From Rozella allomycis CSF55 (taxonomy: Eukaryota > Rozellomycota): a stretch of DNA of 64,000 nt. Made by a program: the position numbers and the translations under genes. Below, in pieces: positions 1 to 12,800 of this stretch. The notes under the pieces are model-generated. The model saw only the letters and a program-made list of their open reading frames with translations, did no database searches and had not been told where the DNA came from. Where the stretch lies: the NCBI GenBank assembly GCA_000442015.1, contig KE561117.1:62001-126000 (forward strand), written 5' to 3'. The first letter of the stretch is position 1. The number at the start of each line of letters is the position of its first letter.

Positions 1-8
1 ATACCTGA

Positions 9-2010
9 CTAAATTAGTTTATTTAAATTGATATCAATAGTATTTTTGTTTCCAATCCTACCAACCGCGTCGACTACTTGTATGGATATTTTAACATTCT
101 CACCCACAGCTTGATAATTGTAATTCGCCACAAAGTAGCAATTTAGTCCAGCTATACCATGCAACTCATCATTCAAATAAATATGATAACATTGATAAGG
201 GAAGCACTTGTAATCATCTGTTTCAATGTCCCAACTGATTTCAAATGAACAAATTTGGTCGTTGGATCTATCAACATTTAGCACGCGCATGTTTTCAACG
301 CTAAAATGGTCTGAATTAGAAAAGTCGGAGTACATTGAGACAGCACCAAGATAGAACTTGGAATCATGAAGGTAGTCGAAAAGAATATTTAATTCTGATA
401 TCTCAACACATTGATGAAAATTTAGGATAAGAGTCAAGTCACTCCAACTATTGATTGTCTCAAAGCTATAGGCTTCTATAACCATGTGTTCATCTGACCA
501 CAAAGGAATCTGTTTCGGATCCAAGGGAAACTTTATGTTATTGCCTTGGCTGAACGACAACTTGATAAAAGGATATTGATTGTTGCTACTAAAAAATATC
601 ACTTTAAAATTTATGGCGCTTGAGCTCTGTAATTGTAGTTTAAATAAAGGGATTTCTACGTTGAAGAAAGGCGTGGATTCTGCCGCCAAAAGAAGAGAAC
701 AACCTTTATGAAAGACTTTCTCATGACAGAACTTGTAAATAAAATTAGAAGAATCAATTTTAGAATTTAGAATAAATCTATATGTTGGCTGAAGACTTTG
801 AAGTGTTAGGTTTGACCATTCCCCATGTTTAAGCTTAATCCCATCAACCCAATATCCATTCCTGCCATACCCTTGGCAAAAATCTGTATAAAAAATTGAT
901 GACTTTGGTAGCGCAAAAGGTTCCACGTATCCGGATATACTCTGCAAGGCTATCCAAATTTGACTAAAATTATTACCTTCCCAAATCTTTGCGTTTTTCT
1001 TTGTAATCCAAAACTTTATTTCGTTTTCTTCAAATTCACTTTTGTCTTTTGATTCATATGTCCAGGCAGGTGCGAATAAGGCACATGAAGTGCCAGCATC
1101 GGCTATGACTTGGAGGGCCTTTGAAAAAATTAAAATTAAGTTTAATACTTTGTAAGTATCATAACCACCTCCACCATATGTATTTCTACCCCAAATATCA
1201 ATTCCGGTATAAACTTTTCTGGCGCGTTCTTTGGCTAGAATTGCAGATTCTCTTGGATGCATTACACTCCAAAAGTAATTAATAAATATTCCATCAGCGA
1301 CATTGAAAAATGGAAGATTCAATTGATTCAAACGGTTTTGCCACTTTATTTCACCATCAATTGTTAAGCTGTCATACCAAATGACTTTTCCATGTGGTAT
1401 TCTCTCATGGATCTTCAATTTCAGGCATTTCACAAAGTTTAATAGCTCTGGTACTAGACTATCAGGTAGTGGACTCTCAATATTAATAAACCACCCATCG
1501 AATCCATAATACTCTGCAAGTTTAACAAGAATATCAACATAATGGAATTGCCCAAACTCATTTCTTCTGACTACGTTAATGTTATTTGTTATCCCGTCTT
1601 TTCCCTCAGTTATTATGGTTCCCTATTCTCATCTATTTCAATTCTCTGTACCAAGACTATGACACCGTCTTTATGGGCTGCATTTATCCAACAGGGCGTA
1701 GGTATTGTTATTAAGTGATGGGAAAAATAGATGAATATATTGATATACTGCCAGTACTGAATGTTGTAACATACACTTGTTGACCAGTTTCCTTGAATTA
1801 AAGAATCCTCCTTGTACCCTATTTTGATAGATATTAAAAGTTACCACCCATCATGTCATGACAGACAATAACTTCTAAACAATTCTCTGGTATACTGCGG
1901 GGCGTGAAAGGATAAAATCTTTTGGCAAATTTTTCATGATCATGGGCAATTTCTTTGTTCCAGTTATCAACTTCCTCCAAAGACGTTAAAGGCTTCGAAT
2001 GCGGTTCCAT
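9..2010 (-). CDS. ENGASE: Cytosolic endo-beta-N-acetylglucosaminidase (GH85)
   Basis: Three exons (2010-1845, 1818-1652, 1622-9) give 648 aa with introns of 26 and 29 nt. GH85 enzymes cut the chitobiose core of free or misfolded N-glycans in the cytosol. Visible family signatures are CHDMMGGY near the N-terminus, YFSHHLITIP, the catalytic block YGFDGWFINIES with the Asn-x-Glu pair, VIWYDSLTIDGEIKWQN, and YTGIDIWGRNTYGGGG. The rest is the beta-sandwich C-terminal part. No signal peptide is seen, in line with a cytosolic role. The ATG at 2010 is the first in frame and the model closes exactly in frame. The gene runs tail-on towards CDK1 on the same strand. Family call is secure; only expression is unknown. 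Confidence 0.93.
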
Positions 2011-2081
2011 CAAAACTTGAACGCCACAAATCTTTTAACTTTTTTAAGATAAAGACGGTAATAGATTTTTATTTTTTACAT

Positions 2082-3144
<1,063 letters not shown>

Positions 3145-3395
3145 TCAATGAACCAGGGTTGAACAAGTCGCTATATTTATTATTCATATCATTTAATTTT
3201 CTTACAAAGATATGGAACATTACGCTGTAAAGAGCACGTGACAACTAAGAGTCTGGACTAAACTAAACCAAAAGTTCAAATTCACACACTGTTCATTCGA
3301 TAAATTACAGCATGAAATCCATGCATTCGAAAAAAAGGCGGTGATAAACTTATAAAGTTTATTACTGTGGCACTTGGGAAAATTCAGAAATCGAA

Positions 3396-3631
3396 ATGGT
3401 GAAACCAAGTCAAGTTACGAAAGATCGACACTTATCAAGGTAAAACACTGCAATTACTTAAATAGGGATGGTGCTTCACACTCAGAAAAAAAGCATGGAG
3501 CCGGAAGACACAATTGGGGAACATATGAGGATGAATTGGACGAAGTCGGTGTTACTGCCGGAGAAGTTTATGATGACAAGACTGTTAATTCCATTGTGGA
3601 ACCCAATAGTCCAATCGAGAAGAAGAAATAA
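3396..3631 (+). CDS. Small Stm1/HABP4-like basic protein
   Basis: Two exons (3396-3439, 3466-3631) make a 69-aa protein. The 26-nt intron has to be removed for the N-terminus RHLSRDGASHSEKKHGAGRHNWG to be continuous. The R-x-x-SR-x-G then KKxGxGxHNWG pattern resembles the C-terminal motif of hyaluronan/mRNA-binding HABP4/SERBP1 proteins and yeast Stm1/Stf2-like proteins, which bind ribosomes or RNA. After that the protein is acidic (TYEDELDE) and ends in a KKK tail. The start at 3396 was chosen because the longer frame upstream breaks the motif. It faces CDK1 head to head with about 250 bp between starts. Function beyond the family motif is inference. Confidence 0.72.
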
Positions 3632-4198
3632 ATGAGTCTTTTGTCCCTTTACCCTTTCTAATTTTACACACAGCTAGTATCCATAAAATCAGTGGCAGCA
3701 ATATTCAAAATACCTTAAAAAGATAAAAAAAAGTCCATCCGGCGATGAATTATTTAAAATAATATGAGAATATCCTTATAGTAAATTGTGTTCGATGTTC
3801 CCTATTTCTCGTAATGAACCCTTCCTATGATCATTTAACAANTTATGATCATTTAATAATTAATCTATTTCTATTTAAAAAAATACTTCTACCTATCACA
3901 CTCGAGCAAAAAATCGTCGCGTTTTTTATTCAAGTCCAGCATTGTCTTGATCGCTGCAATTATTTAACAAGGATCTAAACGTATGTCATGTCATACTTCA
4001 CTGCGTACAATATCGGTCGAAAGTATATAATTTATTGTCGATAAAAATGGAATATTCAATGGTAATGCGTTTTGGGTAATACTGCTATAATGCCAGAAAA
4101 ATTGACTGGACATTTGTTGCCGAATGTTCGCGGCACTAAAACGAGCCCACTGAGATGTCGAGAAAAAATAGAAATGATGAACTATACGACATTTTAAA
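3632..4198. other. AT-rich intergenic region with a contig join
   Basis: About 570 bases without a convincing gene. A single N at 3842 is flanked by the same 12-base string (tatgatcattta) on both sides, so the spacing here is an assembly artefact. A reverse-strand open frame at 3991-4290 is antisense to the small candidate gene that follows and shows no family signature. I see no tRNA, rRNA or repeat family in the stretch. Confidence 0.6.
3826..3855. repeat. Duplicated contig overlap at N 3842
   Basis: The 12-base string tatgatcattta occurs on both sides of the N, the same arrangement as at 9495 and 11527. It marks a contig join in non-coding sequence. Confidence 0.7.
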
Positions 4199-4390
4199 AT
4201 GAGATTAGCTTTATCCGGAACGGAAATTGCCACAATCTCGGCAATCATTGTGACAATATACGTATTTGGGATCAGGAATGCCGAAGACAAAGATCATTTC
4301 TCGCCGCAGAAATTATTTTCAATCCAGAATGTAATTTGTAAATATCGTTGTGATTTATTACCATTTATTGTGAACTTTGTTTATAAATGA
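4199..4390 (+). CDS. Candidate small single-pass membrane protein
   Basis: An ATG-initiated frame of 63 codons. Residues 9-25 form one hydrophobic helix (EIATISAIIVTIYVFGIR) followed by a charged segment (NAEDKDHFSPQ). This layout is common in small mitochondrial or ER proteins, but I recognise no family. The frame may leave the coding exon at a GTAATT donor near residue 44, so the C-terminus is doubtful. It ends 46 bp before the CDK5-like kinase on the same strand. Low confidence: it could be a chance frame in a poorly assembled stretch. Confidence 0.33.
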   Translation: MRLALSGTEIATISAIIVTIYVFGIRNAEDKDHFSPQKLFSIQNVICKYRCDLLPFIVNFVYK

Positions 4391-4436
4391 TGCCCATCAA
4401 ATCCACGCGTTTGTGGCTTGACCAGACCCAGACAGA

Positions 4437-5549
<1,113 letters not shown>

Positions 5550-5654
5550 ATTCAAAATTTTGCACATTTTCATTTTCATTTTTCGACATATCACTTGTAA
5601 ATATTCATTTCTAATTTATGTTACACCGCTAAGAATGTTTACAATTTATAGAAA

Positions 5655-5915
5655 ATGGATAAATCCGCCAGTTCAACAGGTTCTTTTCATACTAAAGAAA
5701 CGGCCTATGAAACACTTTACTATCAAGGGAAATTAACTTACGAAAGTGTCGATTCCTTAATTGGTCAAAGTATGGACCTTCAAGAGAAAATTGAGCCAAA
5801 TGAATTTCAATCCATGTCGTCTCTTGGCTCATTAATTGATGAAGACTTTACAAAGCTTGCAATGAAGCAAAGAACAGTAAAATTTGTTGACGAAGAAAGT
5901 GAAAAGAAGAAATAA
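5655..5915 (+). CDS. Orphan 86-aa protein
   Basis: One uninterrupted ATG frame of 86 codons, not recognised as any family. It is rich in Ser, Glu and Lys, has no transmembrane segment, and ends in SEKKK, a tail similar to the Stm1-like protein at 3396. It contains a repeat-like SMDLQEK / SMSSLGSLIDE stretch that could form short helices. It sits between the CDK5-like gene (stop 5549) and the ELL-like gene with a convergent stop at 5940, only 24 bp away, which is the spacing seen between true genes here. That context is the main reason to keep it. Confidence 0.5.
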   Translation: MDKSASSTGSFHTKETAYETLYYQGKLTYESVDSLIGQSMDLQEKIEPNEFQSMSSLGSLIDEDFTKLAMKQRTVKFVDEESEKKK

Positions 5916-5939
5916 AGACTCTCAAAATCGCAATTCTTT

Positions 5940-7148
5940 TTATTTTGGTTCCAGTAGATTTAGAGCCTCGTTGACTTTATCGTTTATCATTTTAAGCTCT
6001 TCAATTAAATTTTTGAGTACGGGTTTAATAGATACGAACGAATGATAGAATCCAGGATATCGAGTATCATATGGATCCAACCGATTTAATTCTATCTTTA
6101 AATTTGCATATTTTGATGCGTTTTGATAATATTCATGTTTTAATTTTTCGTATTGATCTTTTAACAACTTCAACTCTTCTTTATTCCTTGACTTACCAAG
6201 AGAAACTTCGATTTCTTTATTGTGTTCAAGCAAATTTTCTATTTCTTCCAACTTTTGTTTTAAAGCTGCATTATCAACCAGGGATAATCGTTCTGAAGCA
6301 AGTTTAATGTTTTTCTTTAACAATTGCAGATCACTAAAGGGAATACTCTCTGTAGAAACAAATGGAAAGAATTCATGTTTGAGTGTGTAAGTAGAATTTA
6401 CAGCGTCGCGCGTAGAGATTTTTTGCAATATTGTGTTAATTTCAGCTATAGATTTGCCTGTAATTTTAGTTAATGAAGAAATAGACAAAGAATGAACAGC
6501 AAGAGCATTAACAACAGGAAGGAACGCCGGATATTTAGAAAAATCAAATTCTTCTTCTTTGTTCTCTATCATTACAACATCGTTGTCACTTAAGTCTTTT
6601 GCTTTTTTCGCTTCAGAAATGTCCTTGATGCTTTTAAAAGGTAATTCATTTCTATTACAAAGCAATAAAAGCCTTACATTTTAAATGGTGAATTTTGTGC
6701 GAGAATTTTCTGTTTCTTTTTCGGCGTAGAGAATATTGGGGAAATTAGTTTGCTTCTAAATTGAAGACACGTATTCCAATGTACTGCTTTAAATGTCTAG
6801 ATTTTTCAGCTTCTTCAGTTTTCATCTTAAGTTTTTGTGTATTCAAATTATCAGCAATAGCTTTAACATTAATCTTCTGTTTAACCAGCCCTTCTTGATT
6901 CAGCAAGTCCTGGTTCACTTCTCGATAACACAAAACAGTTTGTTTCTCACTCTCCACCTGTAAATGATACCTCCTATCATTAACTATTTAGTTTATGCGG
7001 ACTACTTACGATAAAATGATTTATCCTGCAATGACAACTTTATACTAGTTCCTTTTAGAGATCTAGAATCTTCAATAACAGATCTCACCTCCTCGGGAAG
7101 TCTTATTATGAATGCTGTTTTAAGGTCCTTTGATGCAGATAATTTCAT
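5940..7148 (-). CDS. ELL-like RNA polymerase II elongation factor
   Basis: Four exons (7148-7010, 6983-6785, 6755-6678, 6651-5940) give 375 aa. The N-terminus (AFIIRLPEEVRSVIEDS, KLSLQDKSFYLNDRRYHLQ) resembles the start of ELL proteins. The centre has a basic KKKQK stretch and a winged-helix-like region. The C-terminus is a long coiled coil ending in a segment (LDPYDTRYPGFYHSFVSIKP) reminiscent of the occludin/ELL domain. ELL raises the elongation rate of Pol II. The start at 7148 lies 25 bp from the divergent GPN2 start. The exon chain closes in frame, which supports the model. The assignment to ELL rests on weak motif similarity; an unrelated coiled-coil nuclear protein is possible. Confidence 0.6.
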
Positions 7149-7173
7149 TCAACTAAACTGTCTCCAAGCCACT

Positions 7174-8200
7174 ATGGTTTCTTTTGGCCAAGTAAATGAA
7201 ACTTTACTAAAATATAATTAGATTGTCATAGGTCCACCAGGATCAGGGAAGAGTACATATTGTAATGGAATGTCACAACTTTTAAATCAAACAGAGAGGT
7301 AGGGTCAACCACTCATTTGAAATAGGCCATGTATTGTAGTCAATATGGATCCTGCAAATGATTTTCTACCGTAGGATTATTTGATCGTCTTAACCAGATA
7401 TGACTGCGCACTGAATGTAATGGATCTTGTCTCGTTGGAAAAAGTTATGGAGAGTGAAGGGTTAGGACCCAATGGGGGTAAAGTTAGAATGTTTCCCTTA
7501 AAATTAGGAACCATTTATTGTATAGAATATTTGCATGATCATTTTGATTGGTTGGAGAATGCATTGGAACCATATTTGAAAGAAAATTATTACATTATTT
7601 TTGATTGTCCTGGACAAGTCGAGTTATTTACTCATATAACTTCAATGAAAGGGATACTTGGAAAACTTCATAAATTGGACTTGAGAGTAATCATAAATTT
7701 TACTTTTAATAGCTTTGTGCCATACAACTATGCGATTCTTCTTATTGCATGGACCATACCAAATACATATCAGCTCTTTTGCTTTGCTTAAAAACAATGC
7801 TGCATATAGAACTACCAATGATCAACGTGCTTTCGAAAATTGACCTTGTTGAAAACAGCACCCTTCGTAAATGATATATTTCAATCCAATGTGTAGTTTA
7901 TGAACTTTCTTTTTATAAAGAAGCTAGTGGATTAGAATATTTATTAGAGAATCTAAATGTTGACAAGTTTGGGATTAAATTCCAGAAACTAAACGAAGCG
8001 ATTTGCGAACTGGTAGAGGATTTTAGTCTCGTCTCGTTCGAAACGTTAAACATTCAAGTATTATTTACTTTGCAGTGAAATAGGATAAAGATAGCGTCTG
8101 CTCATTAATAAAACAGATAGACAAGGCGAATGGATTTGTGCCATTTACCCAAAAGGAAGCGTATGGGACTTCCAAAGAGATATTTGCATCTGATAAATAA
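7174..8200 (+). CDS. GPN2: GPN-loop GTPase 2
   Basis: Eight exons (7174-7191, 7222-7298, 7326-7370, 7398-7477, 7508-7686, 7713-7866, 7897-8057, 8084-8200) encode 276 aa. The P-loop GPPGSGKSTYCNGM follows an 18-nt first exon encoding MVSFGQ. Also visible are VNMDPAND, the Gly-Pro-Asn insertion GLGPNGG that names the family, FDCPGQVELFTH (switch II), and NVLSKIDLV (base recognition). GPN2 helps assemble and import RNA polymerase II and III with GPN1/GPN3. Length is slightly shorter than the usual 300-350 aa because the C-terminal tail is short. It shares a 25-bp start-to-start gap with the ELL-like gene, so both must share promoter sequence. Confidence 0.93.
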
Positions 8201-8348
8201 ATTTTTTGCCACAGCCAGCGTTTATTGCATAATAAGTCAATATTTCAATGTGTCAAAGGTATGACGTTTGAGAAAATTCTTTAATGCGCAAAGAATAAAG
8301 AATTGCTAGGAAACAAGGGACCCCTGCCAACACATTTGCAAACATAAA

Positions 8349-8981
8349 ATGGATACAACGGCCTCAGCACAGTTTATCACCAAGAAGCCAAAACTTGGTG
8401 GAATTACTTCTGGAGATGGCCAGTCGTTGACGAAAAGGTAGTCAGATTCAACTTTTCTTATCATCTAGACTTCAAACAGAGCTTACTCACCTCATGGTAA
8501 ACGTTTATAGAAAAATTTAGTCAAAGATGAATGGTATCAAGGGAGTAACTGCTTTCCCTGAATCAGACAATATGCGTTTCTGGAAAGGAACAATAATCGG
8601 CCCAGTTGGCACGGTATATGAATCACTAGAGTTTAAAATCTCAATCAATTTTCCTAATAACTACCCATATTCTCCTCCGACAATCAAATTCGATACAACA
8701 TGCTACCATCCTAATGTCGATCTTGCATCTGGAGCGATCTGTCTGGATATTTTAAAAGTAAATGTAGTAAATTATAATGATAGGATAAATGGTCGGCAGC
8801 ATACACTGTTCAAACGATCCTTTTATCTTTGCAAAGTTTGCTCGGTGAACCAAACAATGATTCTCCACTTAATAACCATGCTGCACAGTTATGGTCAAAT
8901 CCAGCAGGTACGGATAACAAATTAATGTCACAAGAATTTCAAAAAGAAGTGAAGAAACGATATGAAGAATTAAAGAAATAG
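8349..8981 (+). CDS. UBE2C: Ubiquitin-conjugating enzyme E2 C (APC/C partner)
   Basis: Five exons (8349-8437, 8469-8496, 8521-8757, 8784-8907, 8935-8981) give 174 aa. It carries the UBE2C hallmark [18 protein letters not shown] segment ([20 protein letters not shown]), PPTIKF, HPNVD, the active-site Cys in [14 protein letters not shown], and [22 protein letters not shown]2C adds the first ubiquitins to cyclin B and securin for the anaphase-promoting complex. One intron is only 24 nt (8497-8520) and one exon 28 nt. The N-terminal 30 residues are an extension as in animal UBE2C. The C-terminus KKRYEELKK is short and basic. Confidence 0.94.
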
Positions 8982-9085
8982 AAAAAACACGACATTAAAA
9001 GTTTCATAAACAATATTATACATTATATTCTATTTAGTCCATTTTTCACTATTTTACATTTCTAGTTTTGGCGCGAAAATTGAAA

Positions 9086-9738
9086 ATGATTAAAGTTCTT
9101 TTTGTTTGTCTTGGTATTAAAATAATGGCTAGTTTAAAGGAAATATATGCCGCTCTCCAATGGCTGAAGCTGTTTTCCGTCACAAAGTTGAAATTAAAGG
9201 ATTACAAGACGCATTCCACATTGACAGGTAAAACTTGCAAATGAAATTAAGTGTAGTTGTGGAACAGGTATGTGTTAAACGTATAAATATTCAGCTTCAT
9301 ACCATATCGGAGAATCTCCTGACGAAAGAAGCATTAAAACGTGTGAAGATAATGGCATTGAAAGCATCAAAATGCATCGAGGGCGCCAGGTAAATTAGCA
9401 ATAGCCAATATATGCCGTTTTAGATTCAAAATTCAGATTTTATAGAATTCGATTACATTTTTTGTATGGATGAAAGCAATCTAGAAGACCTGATNTATGG
9501 ATGAAAGCAATCTAGACGACCTGATGGAGATCAAACCGGCAAACTCCAAAGCTAAAGGTAACTGCTGTTTAAAATAGTTATTAAAGTTGCATTAATTGGA
9601 TCTTTAGATCCTAGAGGGTGTAAAATCGTCAACGATCCATATTATGGCGGAATAAATGGATTCCATACCAATTTTAACCAACTCGCATATTACTCTGAAT
9701 TATTTTTAGAGCAGCTAGAAAAATCTAACCTGATTTAA
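9086..9738 (+). CDS. Low-molecular-weight protein tyrosine phosphatase
   Basis: Six exons (9086-9113, 9140-9227, 9257-9267, 9295-9389, 9424-9557, 9587-9738). The P-loop CLGNICRSP is split by an intron after CLG. The acid loop NDPYYGG carries the general-acid Asp near the C-terminus. The third exon is an 11-nt microexon. As assembled the frame is off by one, because a 30-bp string (9465-9494) is repeated after the N at 9495. Discounting the 31 redundant positions gives 158 aa, the normal size of this family. So this is an intact gene with an assembly error, not a pseudogene. The enzyme dephosphorylates phosphotyrosine in the cytosol. Confidence 0.9.
9465..9525 (+). repeat. Duplicated contig overlap at N 9495
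   Basis: The 30 bases before the N (9465-9494) and after it (9496-9525) are the same except for one A/C difference. The repeat breaks the LMW-PTP reading frame. Removing one copy plus the N (31 positions) restores it. This is best read as two contig ends laid side by side without merging, possibly of two alleles. Confidence 0.85.
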
Positions 9739-9819
9739 AAAAGTATTTAATAAATTAGTTTCATTTGATAGAAACACTATGTTTTATACTAAGGGACGAC
9801 GCCACATAACCCTAGTAAA

Positions 9820-12800
9820 ATGTTTGGAAGTGGATTTGGCGCAAATCAGCAGCAAAACCAGCAACAGCAAACTCCGGGATTTGGTCAATCAAATACTGGC
9901 TTTGGTATTTAAAATTTGCAATAATAATACAGGTTTTGGGGCACAGCAACCAGGACAACAACCAGCAAGTGGATTTGGAGGGCAAACAGGTTTTGGAGCA
10001 AGTAAATTAATATAAAAAATTTTACGCAGCAAACAACAATGTTTTTGGAGCGCGTCCAGCGGCTAGTGGATTCGGACAGCCATCAACGACTACGAGTGGA
10101 GGATTTGGATTTGGAAATACTAGCGGGAATACCAGCGGCGGAATGTTTGGACAGCCGGCGAGCACGGGCTTTGGACAACCAGCGGCTGCATCAAGTGGAG
10201 GGTTTGGACAGCCAGCAACCGGAAGCACTGGATTTGGATTTGGAAGTGGTGCTCAAACTAGTGGATTTGGACAAACGTCGACAACTGGAGGGTTTGGTCA
10301 ACCGAGTACTAGTGGGAGTGCTTTTGGGCAACCTTCGACAAGTACGACTGGGGGAATGTTTGGGAGTTCGACAACTGGAAGCACATTTGGGCAACCTCCA
10401 GCTACTCCAGGAGGAACTTTTGGGAGCAGTGGGCTATTTGGACAACAGCAGCAACAAACGCCGAGTGCCTTTGGACAACAGCAGCCAGCGACTAGTGGAG
10501 GGATGTTTGGTCAGCCGGCAAGTAGTGGATTTGGAACATCAACACCAGCAACAAGTGGATTTGGTGGACAGAGTGGTGGAATGTTTGGACAAGGTGCGAA
10601 TACAGGATTTGGAGGCACCAGTAGTGGATTTGGAGCTCAAAATACAAGCGGTGGATTTGGGTCATTTGGCGCTAGTGGAGGGTTTGGATCAGCTGGGCAA
10701 TCTATGATACCTACGTCGGTTGTTGGAACAGGAAACCCACCATTTGTTCAAACAGAAGATACAGGAGACACAACCGTTGGATCACAAAAGAATTATTTTC
10801 AAAACATTTCAATGATGCCAGCGTATATCAAGAAGAGTTTGGAAGAGTTGAGATGGGAAGATTACCAGCAAGGGAAAAAGTTTCCTAAATCTTCTTTTGG
10901 GGCTACTAGCGGATTTGGTGGGCTATCAACAACTGCAACGAATCAACCAGCAACTACAGGAACGGGATTATTTGGACAAACTACTACAACAGCACCTGCC
11001 TTTGGAACCAATGTGACATCTAATCAGCAACCTAGTGGAGGTTTATTTGGACAGCCCAGTACAACAACGAACACCATGACATCAACATTTGGAAGCAATC
11101 AACAACAACCAACGGCCAGTTTATTTGGTGGAAATAAGTTTGGAACAACAACAACAACAACTCAACCAACTGGGGGATTGTTTGGAAATAATACTCAACC
11201 GGCTACAATAGGTGGATTATTCGGTCAACCAGCGTCAACAACTTCTGCACCTGCATTTGGATCTACTACTACCAGTACACAACCTTCTGGTGGATTATTT
11301 CAACAAAATACATGTAAGAAATTTAGTTGAATATTAATAGCAACTTTAACTCAGCCATCTTTTTCGTTTGGATCTACTCAGCCACAGCAATCTCAACCTG
11401 CGCCACAGCAGCAAACTACAACAACTACTGGAGGGTTTTCGTTTGGACAGCCTAGTGCTACAACTGGCAGTACGACAACACAGCCAGGTGGAATGTTTGG
11501 AGGGTTTGGATCTACTACAACTACTGNTTTGGAGGGTTTGGATCTACTTCAACTACTGGAGGACTATTTGGCAATACTAGTGCGAATAATACAACTACTG
11601 GAACAACTTCATTATTTTCTAATCCATCAAATACTACAAGTTCCTTTGGGGGCACGGCACCTTCACTATTTAAGCCACCAACGACTACAACGAATACAGG
11701 ATTTTCATTTGGAACTACGCAGCCTTCAACTACAACAACTGCTACTACAAATTCATTGTTTCCATCGAGTTCAACTGGTCAATTTTCATTTGGCGGGAAT
11801 GCAGGGAGTAGCAATTTGATGACACCTAATAAGCCAAATTTAGTAGCAACCATTGATAGTCAATCGTATGTTCAATCTCCGTTATTTCAAAATCTGTCTG
11901 CTACGCCAGTTGTGAATAGATCGCCGGAAAAGAAGAATGTGACAGCGACACCAAAGTTTACGCCTCGATCTACAACAAAATTCAAGCCACGCTCTAGATT
12001 GAGTTTATTTGAGAGTAATCAAGGAGGAGAATCATCAATGTTGTCGCCAGAGTCTTTTGTTACCAGAAAGTCATTGAAAGAGTTGGTGATTATTCCGCAG
12101 TCAACGCCTACAGTGAATAGAGTGTCTCAGTTGAATCCAATAGCGTTGGCTACTCCTGTTAAGAGCCAAAGTAAGTTTGAGCAAGAGGAAGTTGAAGAAG
12201 AAAAGTTGTATTTTATGAAGCCATCGTTGAATCAATTGAGGATGAAGAGTAAAGAAGAGTTGAAGAGGGTAGAGAATTTTGTTGTTGGAAGAAGGGGCTA
12301 TGGAAGTGTAGAATTTTTGGAGAGTGTAGATTTGAGTGAAACAGAGTTGGACAAGATTGCTGGTTGTTTGGTTGTGTTTGTGGAAAAGGAGATTGCTGTG
12401 TATCCAGAAGAAATAAATAAGCCGCCAGTTGGCCAGGGGATGAATGTGCCAGCGCTTGTGAAATTGGAAAAGTGTTGGCCAGTGAAGAGATCTACGAGGG
12501 AGCCTATAAAGGATAAAGATAGTTTGGTGTTGAAGAAGCATGTGGAAAAGTTGAAAAAGGTTGAAGAGACAGAGTTTGTGGATTATTTGGTGGAGAATGG
12601 GGAATGGGTATTTAAAGTGAAGCATTTTAGTAAATATGGAGTGCCTGAAGATGAAGATGATGAGGAGGAAGAAGAAAAGGAGAATTTAGTTAATAAAAAT
12701 GTTAATGTGGAGGTTAAAAAGTAAATAAATTTTGTTTTACTTATAAGTTTTAAATGTAATTTTAAAATTGATGAGATGAGTGTAACTGAAGAAGAAGATG

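Noticed and set aside
10039-10707. Long alternative frames over the FG repeats
   Set aside because: They are frame-shifted translations of the repetitive NUP98 sequence and begin or end without relation to its exons.
12722-12724. Stop codon ending a separate NUP98 gene
   Set aside because: It lies inside a 27-nt GT-AG intron that fuses NUP98 to NUP96 in frame.
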